A DNA stretch of 51,453 nucleotides from Lentisphaeria bacterium (lineage in GTDB: Bacteria > Verrucomicrobiota > Lentisphaeria > Victivallales > UBA1829). Below the pieces are notes generated by a model. That model saw only the letters and a list, made by a program, of their open reading frames with translations, did no database searches and was not told the DNA's origin. The DNA is taken from assembly GCA_017503375.1 (NCBI GenBank), contig JAFVTF010000012.1:1-51453 (forward strand), written 5' to 3'. Position numbers and translations under genes: made by a program. Of the stretch, positions 7,526-16,497 are shown in pieces. Positions within the stretch are counted from its first letter, which is position 1. Each line of letters begins with the position of its first letter.

Positions 7526-7730
7526 ATAGCCTCATCGAAAAAAAAATGTTCTGGCATCCCATATTTTTTTTGAAATTACCTCTGTTTTGTACGGAGAGAA
7601 CAGAGTGAACGGAGGCTTTCCGGATGATTCCCGGCTGATTTCTCAAAAGAAATTTATGGGATATCTGTGTTTTCAAACAGATTTTCCGGAAATAAATTAC
7701 AGACTACTGAAGATTTTTTATTAAAAAGCC
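7526..7730. other. gene-free stretch between divergent promoters
   Basis: No convincing gene is seen. A 7-bp inverted repeat (CTCTGTT at 7580, AACAGAG at 7599) is the only structure I noticed. It could be an operator or chance. Confidence 0.35.
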
Positions 7731-7758
7731 TTGCATTTTTTCAAACAGCAATTATATT
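7731..7758 (+). promoter_or_regulatory. predicted promoter of the oxygen-defence operon
   Basis: TTGCAT, a 16-bp spacer and TATATT lie about 90 nt before the superoxide reductase start. No Fur- or PerR-like dyad is obvious. Confidence 0.5.
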
Positions 7759-7849
7759 TCCTGCGTAGCCCCGGAATTGAGACATGGTTGAGAACTTTCC
7801 GTTCCGCTCCTTTGTCAAACAGGATAACCATAACAGACAGGAGGGGGTT

Positions 7850-8242
7850 ATGAAACAGACAATTTTGAAATGCGCAATCTGCGGAGCAGTGGCAGAAATC
7901 ATCGTGGAATGTCAGTGTTACGACGGATTCGTGTGCTGTGGTCAGTCGATGCAGGAAGAAAAACCTCAAACGGCTGACCAGACAAAAGAAAAACATGTTC
8001 CGGTCGGAGAAGTTTTCTCCAAATGGGAAACGAAAGTAAAAGTCGGAATGATTCCGCATCCCATGACAGAAGAGCATCATATTCTCTGGATAGAGATGAT
8101 CGACGGGAACATGACAGTAAGGAAGTATTTGAACGCAGGAGAACAGCCGGAAGCGGTGTTCCCCATGCCCTTCAAACCCGGTGTGATATTGCGGGAATAC
8201 TGCAATGTACACGGTTTGTGGGAGTACGAACATAAAGAATAA
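7850..8242 (+). CDS. dfx: desulfoferrodoxin (superoxide reductase)
   Basis: The protein reduces superoxide to hydrogen peroxide without making oxygen, as is usual in anaerobes. It has 130 residues, starting at the ATG after GGAGGGGG. The N-terminal desulforedoxin centre is visible as C8-x2-C11 and the C29-C30 pair. The catalytic iron site is H49 (in EKHVP), H70 (in PHPM), H76, C118 and H121 (in YCNVHG). K48, the active-site lysine, is present. Two additional Cys (C21, C23) sit between the iron ligands of the first domain, which is unusual. It is the first gene of an operon with a flavodiiron protein and a rubredoxin, the natural electron donor. Confidence 0.95.
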   Translation: MKQTILKCAICGAVAEIIVECQCYDGFVCCGQSMQEEKPQTADQTKEKHVPVGEVFSKWETKVKVGMIPHPMTEEHHILWIEMIDGNMTVRKYLNAGEQPEAVFPMPFKPGVILREYCNVHGLWEYEHKE

Positions 8243-8254
8243 AGGGGTAAAATT

Positions 8255-9454
8255 ATGGGATTCAAAGCAGTACAGATCTCAGAAAAAGTCTGGTGGGTCG
8301 GAGCAATCGACTGGAGCTTGAAAGAGTTTCACGGTTATACAACCCACAAGGGTACAACATATAACGCATTTCTTATTGAAGGAGATGAACCTGTATTGAT
8401 CGATACCGTAAAAGCTCCCTTCAAAGATGAAATGTATGCAAGAATCTGTTCTGTTATTGGATCCCCGGAAAAGATCCGGACAATCATTTCCAATCATGCT
8501 GAACCGGACCACTCCGGAGCTTTACCGGATGTGATCCGGGAAATCAATCCGGAAAAGGTTTATGCATCTGTTGCAGGTGTCCGGATCCTGAACGAACAGT
8601 TCGGGATAGGTGACCGTTTGACAGCTGTCAAAACCGGAGATGCCGTTGAAATCGGCAAAGGAATGACTCTTTCCTTTGTGGAAACAAAAATGCTCCACTG
8701 GCCGGACAGCATGTTCACCTATCTTTCCGGAGAAAAAATTCTCTTCTCTCAGGATGGATTCGGGATGCATCTCGCAACAGAAAAACTTTTTGCTGATGAA
8801 AACCCCATGGATGAAATGCTCCGGGAAATGAAAACTTATTATGCAAACATCCTGCTTTTGTACTCCAATCAGGCAGCCAAACTTCTGGATGTTTTCCCGA
8901 CTTTGAATCTGGATATTGATATTATTGCACCCGATCACGGTCCGCTTTGGCGGGGTGAACTGCTGAACTTTCCGCTGGAAAAATACCGGGAATGGTCCAG
9001 CCAGAAACCGGAACGCCGGGCAGTTGTCGTTTATGACACCATGTGGGGCGCAACAGATAAGATGGCTCGTTCCATCGTGGATGGAATACGTTCCACAGGG
9101 GCAGCAGTTGAAGTATTCAACATGCATAACCGTTCCCGCAGCGATGTGGCAACGGCTATCATGAAAGCAGGCGCTCTGGTCATCGGGTCTCCCACGCTGA
9201 ACAACATGGCATTTCCTTCTTTGATGGATGTGCTTTGTTATCTGCGCGGTTTGAGACCGAAAAACTTGAAGGGTGCTGCATTCGGTTCATTCGGCTGGAG
9301 CGGAGAAGCTGTTGCCCAGATCACAGAACAGCTTCAGGCGATGAACTGCGAAACATTGGAACCGCTGAAACTGAAATTTGCTTCCTCAAAAGAAGATTTT
9401 GAAGCCTGTTTCCAGTACGGTGTTCAAATCGGTGAATCAATCAAGGATCTTTGA
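8255..9454 (+). CDS. fprA: flavodiiron protein (rubredoxin:oxygen oxidoreductase)
   Basis: This protein of 399 residues reduces oxygen (or nitric oxide) to water using electrons from rubredoxin. The N-terminal metallo-beta-lactamase-like domain carries the diiron ligands H81, E83, D85 and H86 (NHAEPDH), then LHWPD, QDGFGMH and DHGPLWR. The C-terminal flavodoxin domain starts near residue 253, with the FMN loop [10 protein letters not shown] and GSPTLNN. There is no fused rubredoxin; one is encoded separately downstream. The gap to the superoxide reductase gene is only 12 nt. This supports one transcript for removal of both superoxide and oxygen in an anaerobe. Confidence 0.95.
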   Translation: MGFKAVQISEKVWWVGAIDWSLKEFHGYTTHKGTTYNAFLIEGDEPVLIDTVKAPFKDEMYARICSVIGSPEKIRTIISNHAEPDHSGALPDVIREINPEKVYASVAGVRILNEQFGIGDRLTAVKTGDAVEIGKGMTLSFVETKMLHWPDSMFTYLSGEKILFSQDGFGMHLATEKLFADENPMDEMLREMKTYYANILLLYSNQAAKLLDVFPTLNLDIDIIAPDHGPLWRGELLNFPLEKYREWSSQKPERRAVVVYDTMWGATDKMARSIVDGIRSTGAAVEVFNMHNRSRSDVATAIMKAGALVIGSPTLNNMAFPSLMDVLCYLRGLRPKNLKGAAFGSFGWSGEAVAQITEQLQAMNCETLEPLKLKFASSKEDFEACFQYGVQIGESIKDL

Positions 9455-9489
9455 AAAAAGACCAGAACCATAACCAAAGGAGAATAACT

Positions 9490-9648
9490 ATGGACAAGTA
9501 TGTATGCGATGTCTGCGGGTATGTTTACGATCCCGCCAAAGGCGATCCTGATAACGGAATCGCAGCCGGAACAGCTTTTGAAGATCTGCCCGCTGACTGG
9601 GTTTGCCCCGAATGCGGTGTTGGAAAAGACAATTTTTCCAAAGAATAA
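9490..9648 (+). CDS. rubredoxin
   Basis: This small iron-sulfur electron carrier has 52 residues, the usual size. The single iron is held by C6-x2-C9 and C39-x2-C42 (YVCDVCGY and WVCPECGV). I use the ATG with AAAGGAG upstream rather than an earlier in-frame start. It likely carries electrons to both the superoxide reductase and the flavodiiron protein encoded just before it. A terminator follows. Confidence 0.97.
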   Translation: MDKYVCDVCGYVYDPAKGDPDNGIAAGTAFEDLPADWVCPECGVGKDNFSKE

Positions 9649-9666
9649 GAGCTGATTCTTACCGGG

Positions 9667-9706
9667 TCCCGGATTGGAGACAAATCTCCTGTCCGGGATT
9701 TTTTTT
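9667..9706 (+). terminator. terminator of the oxygen-defence operon
   Basis: TCCCGGA pairs with TCCGGGA and an inner GGAGA pairs with TCTCC. A run of eight T follows. Confidence 0.9.
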
Positions 9707-9731
9707 GTACTGGGAACCCCGGAAATCTATG

Positions 9732-10820
9732 TTATTGATGGGATTGTTTGAATATGAAAAATTTTTGAACGGAATAGCTGACCCAGAAAAGGAAAAGATC
9801 AACAATCACTTTCAAGACAGTTTCATTGAAGGACGGCAGCAGAACGATGGCGCCTTTTGTCAATCCATACGATGCAAACATAATTATTGCAAACAGCAGA
9901 ATAAATTTCAGAAGAGGTTTGATTTCAATGGATTTACTTCTGTTACAGAACACAAATTTCCGGTTCAGACAATAATTCAAAAAAGCAGAAATACATCTGG
10001 CGGAAACGACCGAATAAAACAGCTGTCCGTTGTTATCATCGAAAATCCTGTAATAGAACAAACTGAAAGCTATGATATCAACAAAATATGAAAATAAGCC
10101 GCTGCATGAAAAAAAGATAAATTGCAGAACGATATTCCCGATGAGCGTTTTATAAATCAAAAAAGAATCTATGACCGGACGGAAATGACTCCCCTGATTT
10201 TTGTTTTCATAAATCGTTGCTATGGGAAATTCTTTATGGGGAAATCTTGAATATCTGACTTCACGCAGCATTTCTGTTTCGTATTCAAAACGTTCCCCCG
10301 GAACATCCGGCAATTTTTCCATCAAGGCAAAAGGAATTCCGCGCAAGCCGGTTTGAGTATCTGAAAAAAAACACCCGGTAAGCAACTGAAAAACAGAACG
10401 TGTCAAAAGATTGCCGAATTTGTTTTTGAACGGAAAATTTTTGCTCTGCAAATCCCGGACACCCAATACCAGAGAATCCGGATTTTCTGCCAGGATGTCA
10501 ATACATTTGATAATATCTTCCGGCAAATGCTGTCCATCACTGTCAGCCGTAACTGCTGCCGGATATTTCTGTTCCAGACAATGAGAGAAAGCTGTTTTCA
10601 AAGCTCTGCCTTTTCCCAGATTTTTCTCATGTTCCAATATCGTCACATCCGGATGAGATTTTATTTTTTCAAAAAAATGCTGATATTTCGCAGGATCGCT
10701 GCCGTCATTGACAACCACAATCGGATTGGAAACAGAGAGCCGCAGGGAATCAATCAGCTTATTCAGCTGTTCCGTCGGATTATAGGATGGTATAATGATT
10801 GCAATTGACGACTTTTCCAA
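9732..10820 (-). CDS. GT2 glycosyltransferase fused to a GtrA-like membrane domain
   Basis: This is a protein of 362 residues with a TTG start preceded by AGGAG. Residues 1 to about 210 are a family 2 glycosyltransferase: IIIPSYNP at the start, VVNDGSD near 40, DSDGQH near 95 and DTQTGLRG near 150. This resembles dolichol/polyprenyl-phosphate mannose synthases. The remaining part has four hydrophobic segments and FLNYCLNRKFVF, typical of GtrA-like flippase proteins. Such fusions probably load a sugar onto polyprenyl phosphate and move it across the membrane for wall or O-antigen decoration. It is a single gene, convergent with the rubredoxin operon. Confidence 0.85.
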   Translation of the reverse strand: MEKSSIAIIIPSYNPTEQLNKLIDSLRLSVSNPIVVVNDGSDPAKYQHFFEKIKSHPDVTILEHEKNLGKGRALKTAFSHCLEQKYPAAVTADSDGQHLPEDIIKCIDILAENPDSLVLGVRDLQSKNFPFKNKFGNLLTRSVFQLLTGCFFSDTQTGLRGIPFALMEKLPDVPGERFEYETEMLREVRYSRFPHKEFPIATIYENKNQGSHFRPVIDSFLIYKTLIGNIVLQFIFFSCSGLFSYFVDIIAFSLFYYRIFDDNNGQLFYSVVSARCISAFLNYCLNRKFVFCNRSKSIEIKPLLKFILLFAIIMFASYGLTKGAIVLLPSFNETVLKVIVDLFLFWVSYSVQKFFIFKQSHQ

Positions 10821-10874
10821 AAGGGAACTCCTGTTTCCATAATTTTTACTGCAAAAAATCTGTCTCCGGAGAAT

Positions 10875-10902
10875 AATTTAGCACATAAACAATAAAATTC
10901 AA
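10875..10902 (-). promoter_or_regulatory. predicted promoter of the GT2-GtrA gene
   Basis: The minus strand has TTGAAT, a 16-bp spacer ending in TGC (extended -10) and TAAATT. The same elements precede lysA. Confidence 0.55.
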
Positions 10903-10996
10903 ATCTCAAATATAAAACATTTCCTCTTACCCCGTGTCAAATGAAAATGAATTTTTATCCCCCTGAAACAAAAATACAAATCTCCGGGGAGGATGT

Positions 10997-12241
10997 ATGA
11001 AAAAATTATTGATCTCAACTCTGATTCTTTCTCTGACAATTTCCGCATTTGCAGACAAAACAATGCTCAAAAGTTATCCGCACATGCGGACCGCAAAACT
11101 GAAAGGAACACCCGGAAACATTGCGGCAATTCCCCTGGACCGTAAAATATATAAAAATACAAATGACAGATATTCCAATATCCGGATCGTTGACAAAGAC
11201 GGAAGAAATATTCCTTTCGCAGTCAACAACGTTTATCCGCTCACCGAGAAAAAAATCTATGCTGATCTCCCGGTAAAACTCTCCGGTTATCATGCCGACA
11301 AAGCAAAAAAACAGGCTGAAATCAATGTCACACTGAATTTTCCTGCCGGATTCTCACGAATCTCATTCCCCGATATAAAACAATTCGAGTCGGCAAAAAT
11401 CAATCTGAACTTTTTTGACAATGAAGATCAGGATATCGGTGAGGATCAAATATTCCGTCTGAATCCGCCAGAACAGAATTCCGGGGAAATCAATGTTGAT
11501 TTCCCATCGGTCAACGCAAAAAAAATAAATATTACAATGGAACTCCCCAATGATAAACTGCTGAAGGATGCGGAATCGTTTCTGAAGAAAGTAAAAATCA
11601 AACAGCTTATCTTTCTTGAAGTTCCAACCGAACCAAAACTTGCAAATATCAATCTTCCGGAAATCAGCAGATTCAATAAAGGTTCTCTGACTGAAATCAC
11701 CGTCGATGCACACAGAATCCCATGTACAGAACTGAAAATCTCCTGCGATGACAAATCATTCAAACGTTATGCGGAAGTTTTTTCAAAAAATCATCAGACA
11801 GAACGATGCATTGCATCTCAGAATATCTCTGAAACAAATGAAATCATTCCCCTGCCGGAGGTCCGTGGACAATATTATATCATACGGATCCACAACGCAG
11901 ATAAACAGCCTTTGAAAAATATCCGTCTTCAGTGGAAAGCAAAAGAACGGGTTCTGATGTTCATTCCGCCGGAACAGGGAGATCTGCAAATCTACTACGG
12001 CGGCAATGCAAAACAATTTCCGTACGATATCGAATATGCACAACGTCACGGGCTTCCGCCGCAAATCTATGAATTGGGGGAAGAAATTGATTCTCCTTAT
12101 TATGAACCGCAAATCCCGGTGATAAATCTTTATCAGTATTTTGCGTGGATCATTATCATCATTGCTGCGATGCTCTTCCTTTTGACAGTTGTCCGTATGC
12201 TGAACAGGAACAGTGATTGGGATTCCAGCCGGAAAAAATAA
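10997..12241 (+). CDS. exported DUF3999-like membrane-anchored protein (copy 1)
   Basis: This protein of 414 residues has a signal peptide (KKLLISTLILSLTISAFA) and one C-terminal membrane segment (about 377-397) with a short basic tail. The body should therefore lie in the periplasm. It has the beta-rich look of the DUF3999 family, and a DUF2339 gene follows, the usual neighbour of DUF3999. Segments such as EITVDAHRIPCTEL and PLKNIRLQWKAK are repeated almost exactly in the second copy. The ribosome binding site GGGGAGG is strong. The function of both families is unknown; an envelope role is likely from topology. The domain name is assigned by context and shape, not by a profile search. Confidence 0.65.
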   Translation: MKKLLISTLILSLTISAFADKTMLKSYPHMRTAKLKGTPGNIAAIPLDRKIYKNTNDRYSNIRIVDKDGRNIPFAVNNVYPLTEKKIYADLPVKLSGYHADKAKKQAEINVTLNFPAGFSRISFPDIKQFESAKINLNFFDNEDQDIGEDQIFRLNPPEQNSGEINVDFPSVNAKKINITMELPNDKLLKDAESFLKKVKIKQLIFLEVPTEPKLANINLPEISRFNKGSLTEITVDAHRIPCTELKISCDDKSFKRYAEVFSKNHQTERCIASQNISETNEIIPLPEVRGQYYIIRIHNADKQPLKNIRLQWKAKERVLMFIPPEQGDLQIYYGGNAKQFPYDIEYAQRHGLPPQIYELGEEIDSPYYEPQIPVINLYQYFAWIIIIIAAMLFLLTVVRMLNRNSDWDSSRKK

Positions 12242-12294
12242 CGCAATTCAACTGTTGAAACGTTTCCATCCCCCTGAAATAATGAAAATACTGC

Positions 12295-12323
12295 TTGACA
12301 AATCTCTTTGAAACATGTATATT
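12295..12323 (+). promoter_or_regulatory. predicted promoter of the DUF2339 gene
   Basis: A perfect TTGACA, a 17-bp spacer and TATATT lie between the first DUF3999-like gene and the DUF2339 gene. The latter can thus be transcribed on its own. Confidence 0.75.
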
Positions 12324-12356
12324 CTCTGAGGATAAACTGAAGGAGGATATTTTAAC

Positions 12357-14288
12357 ATGGAATTCATACTTTTTCTGATCGTTCTGGTCTGTCTGTTTTT
12401 CCTGAAACTGAAATTAGACCGGATAGAAAACCTGCTGAGAGATTTGATCTTTCAACGGAAAATTGAAGAAATGCCTCCTGCGGAACCGGCTTCTGTTCAA
12501 GCATCTGAAGATATCATAGAAGAAAAGGTACAGGAAGTTCCGGCAGAAAATCCCCCTGCCCCGTTTTCACCCGAACCGGAGATTCCGGAATCTTTCTCGG
12601 AACATCCCGCACAGCAGGAACCGGAAAAATCAGCACTGTGGGACAGTTTCTGCAACTGGTTCTGGATGGGAAATACCAAAGGCAAAGAAAATGTTTCCAA
12701 AGAATATGCCATTGCAACCACCTGGCTGATGCGTGCCGGAGTGATCGTCCTCCTCTGCGGAATCGGATTTTTTCTGAAATATTCCATTGAAAACAATCTG
12801 ATCAGCCCTCCGGTACGGCTCTGTCTGACATTCCTTGCGGGGATTGCAATGTTTGCCGCCGGACTTTTCATGGTCAATAAACGGTTTCATATTCTTGCTG
12901 TCGGAATTCTTTCTGTCGGAGCTGTTACCCTTTATATGGCACCGTTTGCAGGATATAAACTCTATCACCTTCTCCCGGCGGAAGTCTCATTCGGATTCAT
13001 GGTTCTGACAACCATCGCAACAATGCTTGTATCTGTCAAACTGGGACTTTTGCCGCTGGCACTCACCGGATGTGCCGGTGCCTATCTGACACCGGTTATG
13101 CTTTCTGACGGAAGCGGAAATATTCCATTTTTCCTGGGATATACAGCCGTCATTTCGGCCGGACTGCTCATTATTTCCCGGGAACGCAGATGGAGAAGTC
13201 TGGAAATCACAGCATTTCTTTTCAGTTTCATTCTGATGGGATATGCAATTCTGGTAACATACTTTTTCTTCTCAAGCAGAATCAAACTGAACTGGTGGTG
13301 TCTGGCTTTCGTCTTTATCAATTATCTGGTCTTCACCATAATTCCGCTCATCCGGAAAAAAGGACTTCCGTCTGGAAAAACAGAAATTCTCCTGCCGGTT
13401 CTTTCCACAGTTTTTGCACTTGTTCTCGGACTTCCTCTTATAGACGATTTGATGCGGGGGGGAGATTCCGAACGGTTCCTGCAGGCGGGCTATGCGGTTC
13501 TGCTTTCGGCGTTCACTCTTTGCGAGGGAATCTGGCTGAACAGAAAACAGGTGAATGGGAAAAAACTGCTTCCGGCGTTTCTCTGTGCCTCCATATTATC
13601 CCTTGCATTGGCAATTCCTCTGGCGTGGCGGGATGATGCTGTTATTACAGCAGGCTGGTCGATTCTCGGTTTTGTATTGGTTCTGGCGGCGGAACGGACA
13701 CGGTACAGGACGCTGCTGGTTTTAAGCGGTATCGCCTTTGTTGCCTCATTTTTTGTTATGATAACCTATCTGGAATATAACTATTCTCTGTTTTCCAACC
13801 GTTTCCTCAGTTCCGGAATCTTCACCCTGTGTCTTCTGGGAGCCGGATTCCTTCTGCGGAAAAACAAGTTTGAATTGACGGAGAACGAAAAATGTACGGA
13901 ATATAACAACTGGTTTTCTCAATTCAAACTGACCTGTTACATTGCCGGCGGGCTATCGTTCCTGTGGTACAGTTCGTTTGAGGTTTACTACAACCTGCTG
14001 GAAAGCGAATCACTGAAATATTTCCGTCACGGCGGACTTTCGGTGTGGTGGGGAATTCTTGTGGCAGTGCTGATCGTCTGGGGAATCCGGAAAGATATAA
14101 AAGCTCTGCGGATTTGCGGACTGATTCTTTTTGTGATTTGCGTACTGAAAGTTTATTGTCTGGATATTTCCGGATTGAACACATTGGGAAAAGTGATTGC
14201 GTTTCTGGTGCTTGGCGTTCTTTTCCTTTGTGCTGCAACAGCTTATATTCTGTTCCGGAAACGTTTTTCAAACGGGGATGACGCATGA
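12357..14288 (+). CDS. DUF2339 polytopic membrane protein
   Basis: This protein of 643 residues begins with a membrane segment (1-18), followed by a heptad-like KLDRIENLLRDLI stretch. A Pro/Glu-rich linker comes next (about 45-100) and then many hydrophobic segments to the end, probably 15 or more. The arrangement of one N-terminal anchor, an acidic cytoplasmic linker and a long membrane domain is that of DUF2339. The segment WLMRAGVIVLLCGIGFFLKY agrees with the family. Function is unknown. Its stop codon overlaps the start of the second DUF3999-like gene (ATGA), so those two are translated together. It has its own GGAGG and promoter. Confidence 0.75.
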   Translation: MEFILFLIVLVCLFFLKLKLDRIENLLRDLIFQRKIEEMPPAEPASVQASEDIIEEKVQEVPAENPPAPFSPEPEIPESFSEHPAQQEPEKSALWDSFCNWFWMGNTKGKENVSKEYAIATTWLMRAGVIVLLCGIGFFLKYSIENNLISPPVRLCLTFLAGIAMFAAGLFMVNKRFHILAVGILSVGAVTLYMAPFAGYKLYHLLPAEVSFGFMVLTTIATMLVSVKLGLLPLALTGCAGAYLTPVMLSDGSGNIPFFLGYTAVISAGLLIISRERRWRSLEITAFLFSFILMGYAILVTYFFFSSRIKLNWWCLAFVFINYLVFTIIPLIRKKGLPSGKTEILLPVLSTVFALVLGLPLIDDLMRGGDSERFLQAGYAVLLSAFTLCEGIWLNRKQVNGKKLLPAFLCASILSLALAIPLAWRDDAVITAGWSILGFVLVLAAERTRYRTLLVLSGIAFVASFFVMITYLEYNYSLFSNRFLSSGIFTLCLLGAGFLLRKNKFELTENEKCTEYNNWFSQFKLTCYIAGGLSFLWYSSFEVYYNLLESESLKYFRHGGLSVWWGILVAVLIVWGIRKDIKALRICGLILFVICVLKVYCLDISGLNTLGKVIAFLVLGVLFLCAATAYILFRKRFSNGDDA

Positions 14289-15598
14289 AAAAGATTTTTT
14301 TATTCTTTGCACTGTCCGCTTCAACACTGCTGTTTTCCGCTGCAAAAGAAGAACTCAAGGAATATCCTTTTGTACGTCAGGTGAAACAGACTGGAAAATC
14401 CGGTTATGCGGCGGCAATTACCTTTGATAAAAAACTTTATCAGAATACCAATGAAGATTATTCCAACATTCTTCTGCTGGATAAAAACGGACAAAAAGTT
14501 CCTTATGCGGTCCGGGATGCAAGAGAAATCAAAAAGCTTCATTCATGGAAGAAAATTCCCGGAGAGATCACAGGATTTTCCAGAGATTTAAAAGCGAATA
14601 CAGCGACCGTTGATTTCTCATTTACAAAACCGGCAAAAGTAAGCCGGCTCGTTCTGCCCTCCACGGCAAAACGCTTTAATAAAAAGGTAACTGTCATATT
14701 TTTTGATAAAACGGGGAAAGAAACCGGAAGAAAACAGAATTTACCGCTGTATCAGTACGGAAATGTTTTCGGAAATGCCAATGTGGATTTTCCGGAAATG
14801 GAAGCTGATAAAATCAGGGTGATGATTCATAATTTTGCAGAACGGAAAGAATCTGCTTTCAAAAAGGAAATCTCCGGGAAAAACGGAACGGAAATTCAGA
14901 AAAATATCCGGGACGAAGAATATGATCTGAAAGGTGTGACTGCATACCGGAAAATATTCATCAACAGTCCAGATGCGCCATTGGAGATTCCGGTTGAGCT
15001 GCCGGAAATCAGCCGTCAGAATAAAGAAAGATTTACAGAAATCACAGTTGACGCCCACCGGGTTCCGTGTACTGAATTAAGTGTTCGTGCAGATGATACT
15101 CAATTCAGCCGGGAAGTATCCGTTTATTCCGTTACAGAAAAAAAGGAAAGTTTATTGAAAATATTCCGTTTGAACCCGGACAGCAAAGAGGTCCGGCTGC
15201 CGGAGATTCGCGGGGAACGTTATATTATCCGGATTCAAAATGGAGATAATGAACCGCTGAAAAACATCCGGCTCCAATGGAAAGTAAAGGATAAAATGAT
15301 TGTGCTGATCCCGCCGGAAAACGGGGGTGATCTGAAACTTTATTATGGAGGACGGGGCAGGAAACAGGTTTATGATATTGAAAAATATCTGAATGCAAGT
15401 GAAAGATTCTCCAAAGTCTATCAGCTGGAGGAAGAAATGAAATCACCGGATTATGCGCCGGAATTGCAGAAAGATGATATTTTCAAATATCTGGCATGGG
15501 TGATTCTTGCGGCGGCGGCAGTGCTCCTCTTGATCATCATTCTCAAAATGCTGAACAATAATCCGTGCGGGGATGTCAATAAACCCGGAGAGAATTGA
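14285..15598 (+). CDS. exported DUF3999-like membrane-anchored protein (copy 2)
   Basis: This protein of 437 residues has the same plan as copy 1: signal peptide (KKIFLFFALSASTLLFSA), periplasmic beta-rich body, and one C-terminal membrane segment (about 398-418). Shared text with copy 1 includes YSNI, EISR, TEITVDAHR, PCTEL and IRLQWK, spread along the full length. This makes the two paralogues. It begins inside the stop codon of the DUF2339 gene. An insert near residue 195-215 (KEISGKNGTE) is absent from copy 1. The pair flanking one membrane protein suggests a complex with two related periplasmic subunits. Confidence 0.65.
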   Translation: MKKIFLFFALSASTLLFSAAKEELKEYPFVRQVKQTGKSGYAAAITFDKKLYQNTNEDYSNILLLDKNGQKVPYAVRDAREIKKLHSWKKIPGEITGFSRDLKANTATVDFSFTKPAKVSRLVLPSTAKRFNKKVTVIFFDKTGKETGRKQNLPLYQYGNVFGNANVDFPEMEADKIRVMIHNFAERKESAFKKEISGKNGTEIQKNIRDEEYDLKGVTAYRKIFINSPDAPLEIPVELPEISRQNKERFTEITVDAHRVPCTELSVRADDTQFSREVSVYSVTEKKESLLKIFRLNPDSKEVRLPEIRGERYIIRIQNGDNEPLKNIRLQWKVKDKMIVLIPPENGGDLKLYYGGRGRKQVYDIEKYLNASERFSKVYQLEEEMKSPDYAPELQKDDIFKYLAWVILAAAAVLLLIIILKMLNNNPCGDVNKPGEN

Positions 15599-15627
15599 GT
15601 TTTTTCACGGGTGAAATGAAAAAAAAC

Positions 15628-15656
15628 TTGCAGAAACGCAAAAACGGGTTTATATT
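15628..15656 (+). promoter_or_regulatory. predicted promoter of the ymdB-nadC-ruvA operon
   Basis: TTGCAG, a 17-bp spacer and TATATT lie 37 nt before the first start codon. Confidence 0.65.
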
Positions 15657-15692
15657 ATATCCTGTTGAATCAACACAGGATTTACAAAAGAA

Positions 15693-16496
15693 ATGAGTGC
15701 TTTACTGAAAATTTTATTTATCGGGGACGTTGTGGGCAAAGGCGGACGGAATGCTGTCCGGAACCTTGTTCCTGTCCTCAAGCAGGAATACCGCTGTTCC
15801 TTTGTGATCGTCAATGCGGAAAATTGTGCCAATGGTTCCGGCTTGACTGCGGCATGCCTGCGGGAAATGGGAGATCAGGTGGATGTTTTCACAAGCGGGG
15901 ACCACACTTGGGATCAGAAACAGCTGGAAACAGAGATCCAGCATATTCCGAATTTGATCCGGCCTGCAAACTTTTCCAGAAAACAGCCGGGGATCGGCTG
16001 GAAAGTCTTCCGGAATCCGGCAGGCGGGGAAGTTGCTGTTGTTGCACTCATGGGAAAAGTTTTCATGCGTGACAGTGCCTATTGTCCGTATGAAATTATG
16101 GAAGAGATTCTCGGCAAGCTCCCTGCGACCTGTAAAACGGTCATCGTGGATATGCACGCAGAAGCCACCAGCGAAAAAGCCGCAATGGCATGGATGTACG
16201 ATGGCCGCATTACGGCAGTTGTGGGAACTCATACTCATGTTCAGACCAACGATGCCAGAGTTCTGCCCAATGGAACAGCCATGCTCACCGATGTGGGAAT
16301 GGTGGGTGCAAACGATTCCATCCTCGGACGGGAAGTTGCTGATGTGGTAAAGAAATTCAAAACCGGGATGCCTGTCCGGCTCAACGTACGGGAAAAAGAA
16401 ATCCGGCTTGATGCAGCCGTTATTACATACGAATTGACAACAGGAAAAGCTGTTGCCATTGAACCGATCCAAAGAATGTACAAAGAGGAAAAATAA
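15693..16496 (+). CDS. ymdB: YmdB-family metallophosphoesterase (TIGR00282)
   Basis: This cytoplasmic enzyme of 267 residues belongs to a family with 2',3'-cyclic nucleotide phosphodiesterase activity in Bacillus. The metal ligands are visible in FIGDVVGKGG (8-17), NAENCANGSG (about 42), SGDHTWD (about 68), DMHAEATSEK (about 152) and GTHTHVQTND (about 177). The length matches the family. The ribosome binding site is weak. It starts an operon with nadC and ruvA. In other bacteria the family affects biofilm and RNA turnover; that role here is inference. Confidence 0.92.
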   Translation: MSALLKILFIGDVVGKGGRNAVRNLVPVLKQEYRCSFVIVNAENCANGSGLTAACLREMGDQVDVFTSGDHTWDQKQLETEIQHIPNLIRPANFSRKQPGIGWKVFRNPAGGEVAVVALMGKVFMRDSAYCPYEIMEEILGKLPATCKTVIVDMHAEATSEKAAMAWMYDGRITAVVGTHTHVQTNDARVLPNGTAMLTDVGMVGANDSILGREVADVVKKFKTGMPVRLNVREKEIRLDAAVITYELTTGKAVAIEPIQRMYKEEK

Positions 16497-16497
16497 T

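Noticed and set aside
7526..7676. N-terminal extension of the metallophosphoesterase
   Set aside because: The frame is open upstream, but the chosen start gives a clean signal peptide and the upstream part contains the promoter.
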